A stretch of DNA of 21,537 bases, from contig JAEZZV010000343.1 in assembly GCA_023418375.1 (NCBI GenBank), forward strand, positions 1 through 21,537, given 5' to 3'. This DNA is from Actinomycetes bacterium (lineage in GTDB: Bacteria > Actinomycetota > Actinomycetes > Actinomycetales > Cellulomonadaceae). This document shows positions 21,001-21,537 of the stretch, piece after piece. The position numbers were made by a program, and so were the translations under genes. The notes beneath the pieces were generated by a model. The model saw only the letters and a program-made list of their open reading frames with translations. It made no database searches and was not told where the DNA came from. Numbering within the stretch: position 1 is the stretch's first letter; each line of letters opens with the position of its first letter.

Positions 21001-21492
21001 GGCCCGACCAAGGAGTTCCGCCGCTTCCGGTCCACGTACGGGGACCTCAGCATCCTGGACACCGAGCGGTACCTGTACGGCATGACGCCGATGTCGGAGG
21101 TCGAGGTCCACCTCGACCGCGGGGTCCACCTGCTCGTGGGCCTGGAGGCCGTCGGTGAGCCGGACGAGCGCGGCATGCGCTCGGTCATGTTCACGCTCAA
21201 CGGGCAGCTGCGGCCGATCCAGGTGCGCGACCGCGCCGTGGACGTGGACCAGGCGGCCGCCGAGAAGGCCGACCCCGGCCACCCCGGGCAGATCGCCGCG
21301 CCGTTCGCCGGCGCCGTCACCCCGACGGTGCTCGAGGGCCAGAAGGTCGCCGCGGGGCAGACGGTCGCGACCATCGAGGCCATGAAGATGGAGGCCGCGA
21401 TCACGACGCCGGTGGCGGGCACCGTCCGGCGCGTCGCCATCGCGAACGTGCAGCAGCTCGAGGGCGGCGACCTCGTCATGGTGATCGACTAG
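18094..21492 (+). CDS. pyc: Pyruvate carboxylase
   Basis: 1132 aa, the full length of single-chain pyruvate carboxylase, the biotin enzyme making oxaloacetate from pyruvate, bicarbonate and ATP (anaplerosis). Domains in order: biotin carboxylase (1-about 450; FSKVLVANRAEIA start, VKAVAGGGGRGMR glycine loop, ERDCSVQRRHQKVIE, FIEMNPRIQVEHTVTE). Then carboxyltransferase (about 525-800; ITETTFRDAHQSLLATR, FRIFDSLNDV, AIKDMAGLL with the carbamylated Lys, HLHTHDTPGGQ metal-binding His). The PC tetramerisation/allosteric region (about 800-1040) and the biotin carrier domain with EAMKMEA (biotinyl Lys1098) follow. I chose GTG 18094 because it gives the common MFSKVLVANR start and has GAGGTGAG at the right spacing; GTG 18085 adds three residues. 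It is adjacent to merR and garA, which also concern carbon flux. Confidence 0.97.
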   Translation: MFSKVLVANRAEIAVRGFRAAFELGARTVAVFPYEDRNSEHRLKADEAYPIGEPGHPVRAYLDVAEIVRVAREAGADAIYPGYGFLSENPDLARACGEAGITFVGPPANVLELAGNKVQALAAARAAGIPVLPSSAPSADVDELVAAAQEVGFPLFVKAVAGGGGRGMRRVDDEAALPQALAAAMREANGAFGDPTVFLERAVLRPRHIEVQILADATGDVVHLFERDCSVQRRHQKVIEIAPAPDLDPAIRDALCRDAVTFARSIGYVNAGTVEFLVDTVGERAGKHVFIEMNPRIQVEHTVTEEVTDIDLVQSQMRIAAGETLADMGIAQESIRVNGAALQCRITTEDPANGFRPDTGRIVGYRSPGGAGVRLDGATASAGSEVTGHFDSMLVKLTCRGRDFPTAVRRARRALAEFRIRGVHSNIPFLQAVLADDEFVAGHLSTSFIEERPELLAARVSADRGTRLLTYLGDVTVNRPYGPPVDLPEPARKLPKVDLSVPAPPGSRQRLLELGPEGFARALREQTAVAITETTFRDAHQSLLATRVRTYDLTKVAPYVARTTPGLLSMETWGGATYDVALRFLGEDPWERLAAVREALPNVALQMLLRGRNTVGYTPYPEEVTRAFVREASATGIDIFRIFDSLNDVAQMRPAIDAVREQGVSIAEVALCYTGNLTDPAEDLYTLDYYLRLAEQIVEAGAHVLAIKDMAGLLRPPAARRLVSALRERFDLPVHLHTHDTPGGQLATLVAAIEAGVDAVDAASASMAGTTSQPSLSALVAATEHTERDSGLSLRAVSDLEPYWEAVRRVYRPFESGLPGPTGRVYDHEIPGGQLSNLRQQAIALGLGHRFEEIEAMYAAADRILGRLVKVTPSSKVVGDLALHLVARGADPAHFAERPDEYDIPDSVIGFLEGELGDPPGGWPEPFRTRALQGRAPRRRQVPLSDQDRTDLEGDSATRRERLNHLLFAGPTKEFRRFRSTYGDLSILDTERYLYGMTPMSEVEVHLDRGVHLLVGLEAVGEPDERGMRSVMFTLNGQLRPIQVRDRAVDVDQAAAEKADPGHPGQIAAPFAGAVTPTVLEGQKVAAGQTVATIEAMKMEAAITTPVAGTVRRVAIANVQQLEGGDLVMVID

Positions 21493-21537
21493 GCGACCCC
21501 TCCACGAGCGGACCCTGCAGCGCGAGGGGGGCCCGGC
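21493..21537. other. Window tail after pyc, nothing recognised
   Basis: Only 45 bp follow the pyc stop. No hairpin, start codon with Shine-Dalgarno or promoter is evident. Confidence 0.6.

Noticed and set aside
19837..21282. Minus-strand 481-codon open frame inside pyc
   Set aside because: Antisense shadow of the conserved pyruvate carboxylase frame.
1..21537. CRISPR arrays, tRNA/rRNA genes, insertion sequences, toxin-antitoxin or phage-defence genes
   Set aside because: Looked for repeats, transposase motifs and RNA signatures by eye; none found. The only tandem array is the 12-bp LATP repeat.

Overview
The window is chromosomal DNA from a high-GC Gram-positive actinobacterium, most likely a Cellulomonas-like member of the Micrococcales. 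The evidence is very high third-position GC, frequent GTG starts, -10 boxes of the TANNNT type, and an actinobacterial cell-envelope/regulator cluster whose order matches Mycobacterium tuberculosis Rv1822-Rv1830. There are no rRNA or tRNA genes, insertion sequences, phage genes or CRISPR arrays. Apart from one possible frameshift or fusion, this is intact core and near-core genome.

Left end (1-3608): a minus-strand transport operon reads out of the window. It encodes a secreted, C-terminally anchored protein with a transcobalamin-C-terminal-like (DUF4430) domain, an ECF-transporter T subunit and an ECF ATPase cut by the window edge. Its leader carries a clear cobalamin (B12) riboswitch. Divergent from it lies pduO-type cob(I)alamin adenosyltransferase. 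Together they predict a B12-repressed corrinoid capture and import system next to the enzyme that activates the imported corrinoid. This is the most interesting content of the window.

Middle (3719-11091): a PilZ (c-di-GMP receptor) protein; a translationally coupled DUF3105-DUF305 membrane/extracytoplasmic pair; a PLP-dependent low-specificity threonine aldolase; convergent to it, a minus-strand pair of a small cupin and an App1-type (DUF2183) phosphatase; then a coupled pair of an LLM-class oxidoreductase (TIGR03885-like) and a GH13 alpha-amylase/trehalose-synthase-like enzyme.

Right half (11140-21492): an RNB ribonuclease runs in frame, without a stop, into a CDP-alcohol phosphatidyltransferase (pgsA2-like). 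DUF881, small basic protein (DUF1290) and a second DUF881 follow with overlapping stop/start codons. Next come the FHA protein GarA/OdhI coupled to FtsR (MerR), a DUF151 'bifunctional nuclease', a second MerR regulator (Rv1830/ResR-like) and a full-length pyruvate carboxylase. The cluster links phospholipid synthesis, cell-envelope/division proteins and control of central carbon flux. Compared with the mycobacterial order, gcvH is absent between the second DUF881 and garA.

Several plus-strand genes (5711, 8459, 11140, 16644) begin 6-7 nt after a -10-like hexamer and lack a Shine-Dalgarno, so they are probably leaderless. Genes further inside operons use ATGA/GTGA overlaps or good Shine-Dalgarno sites.
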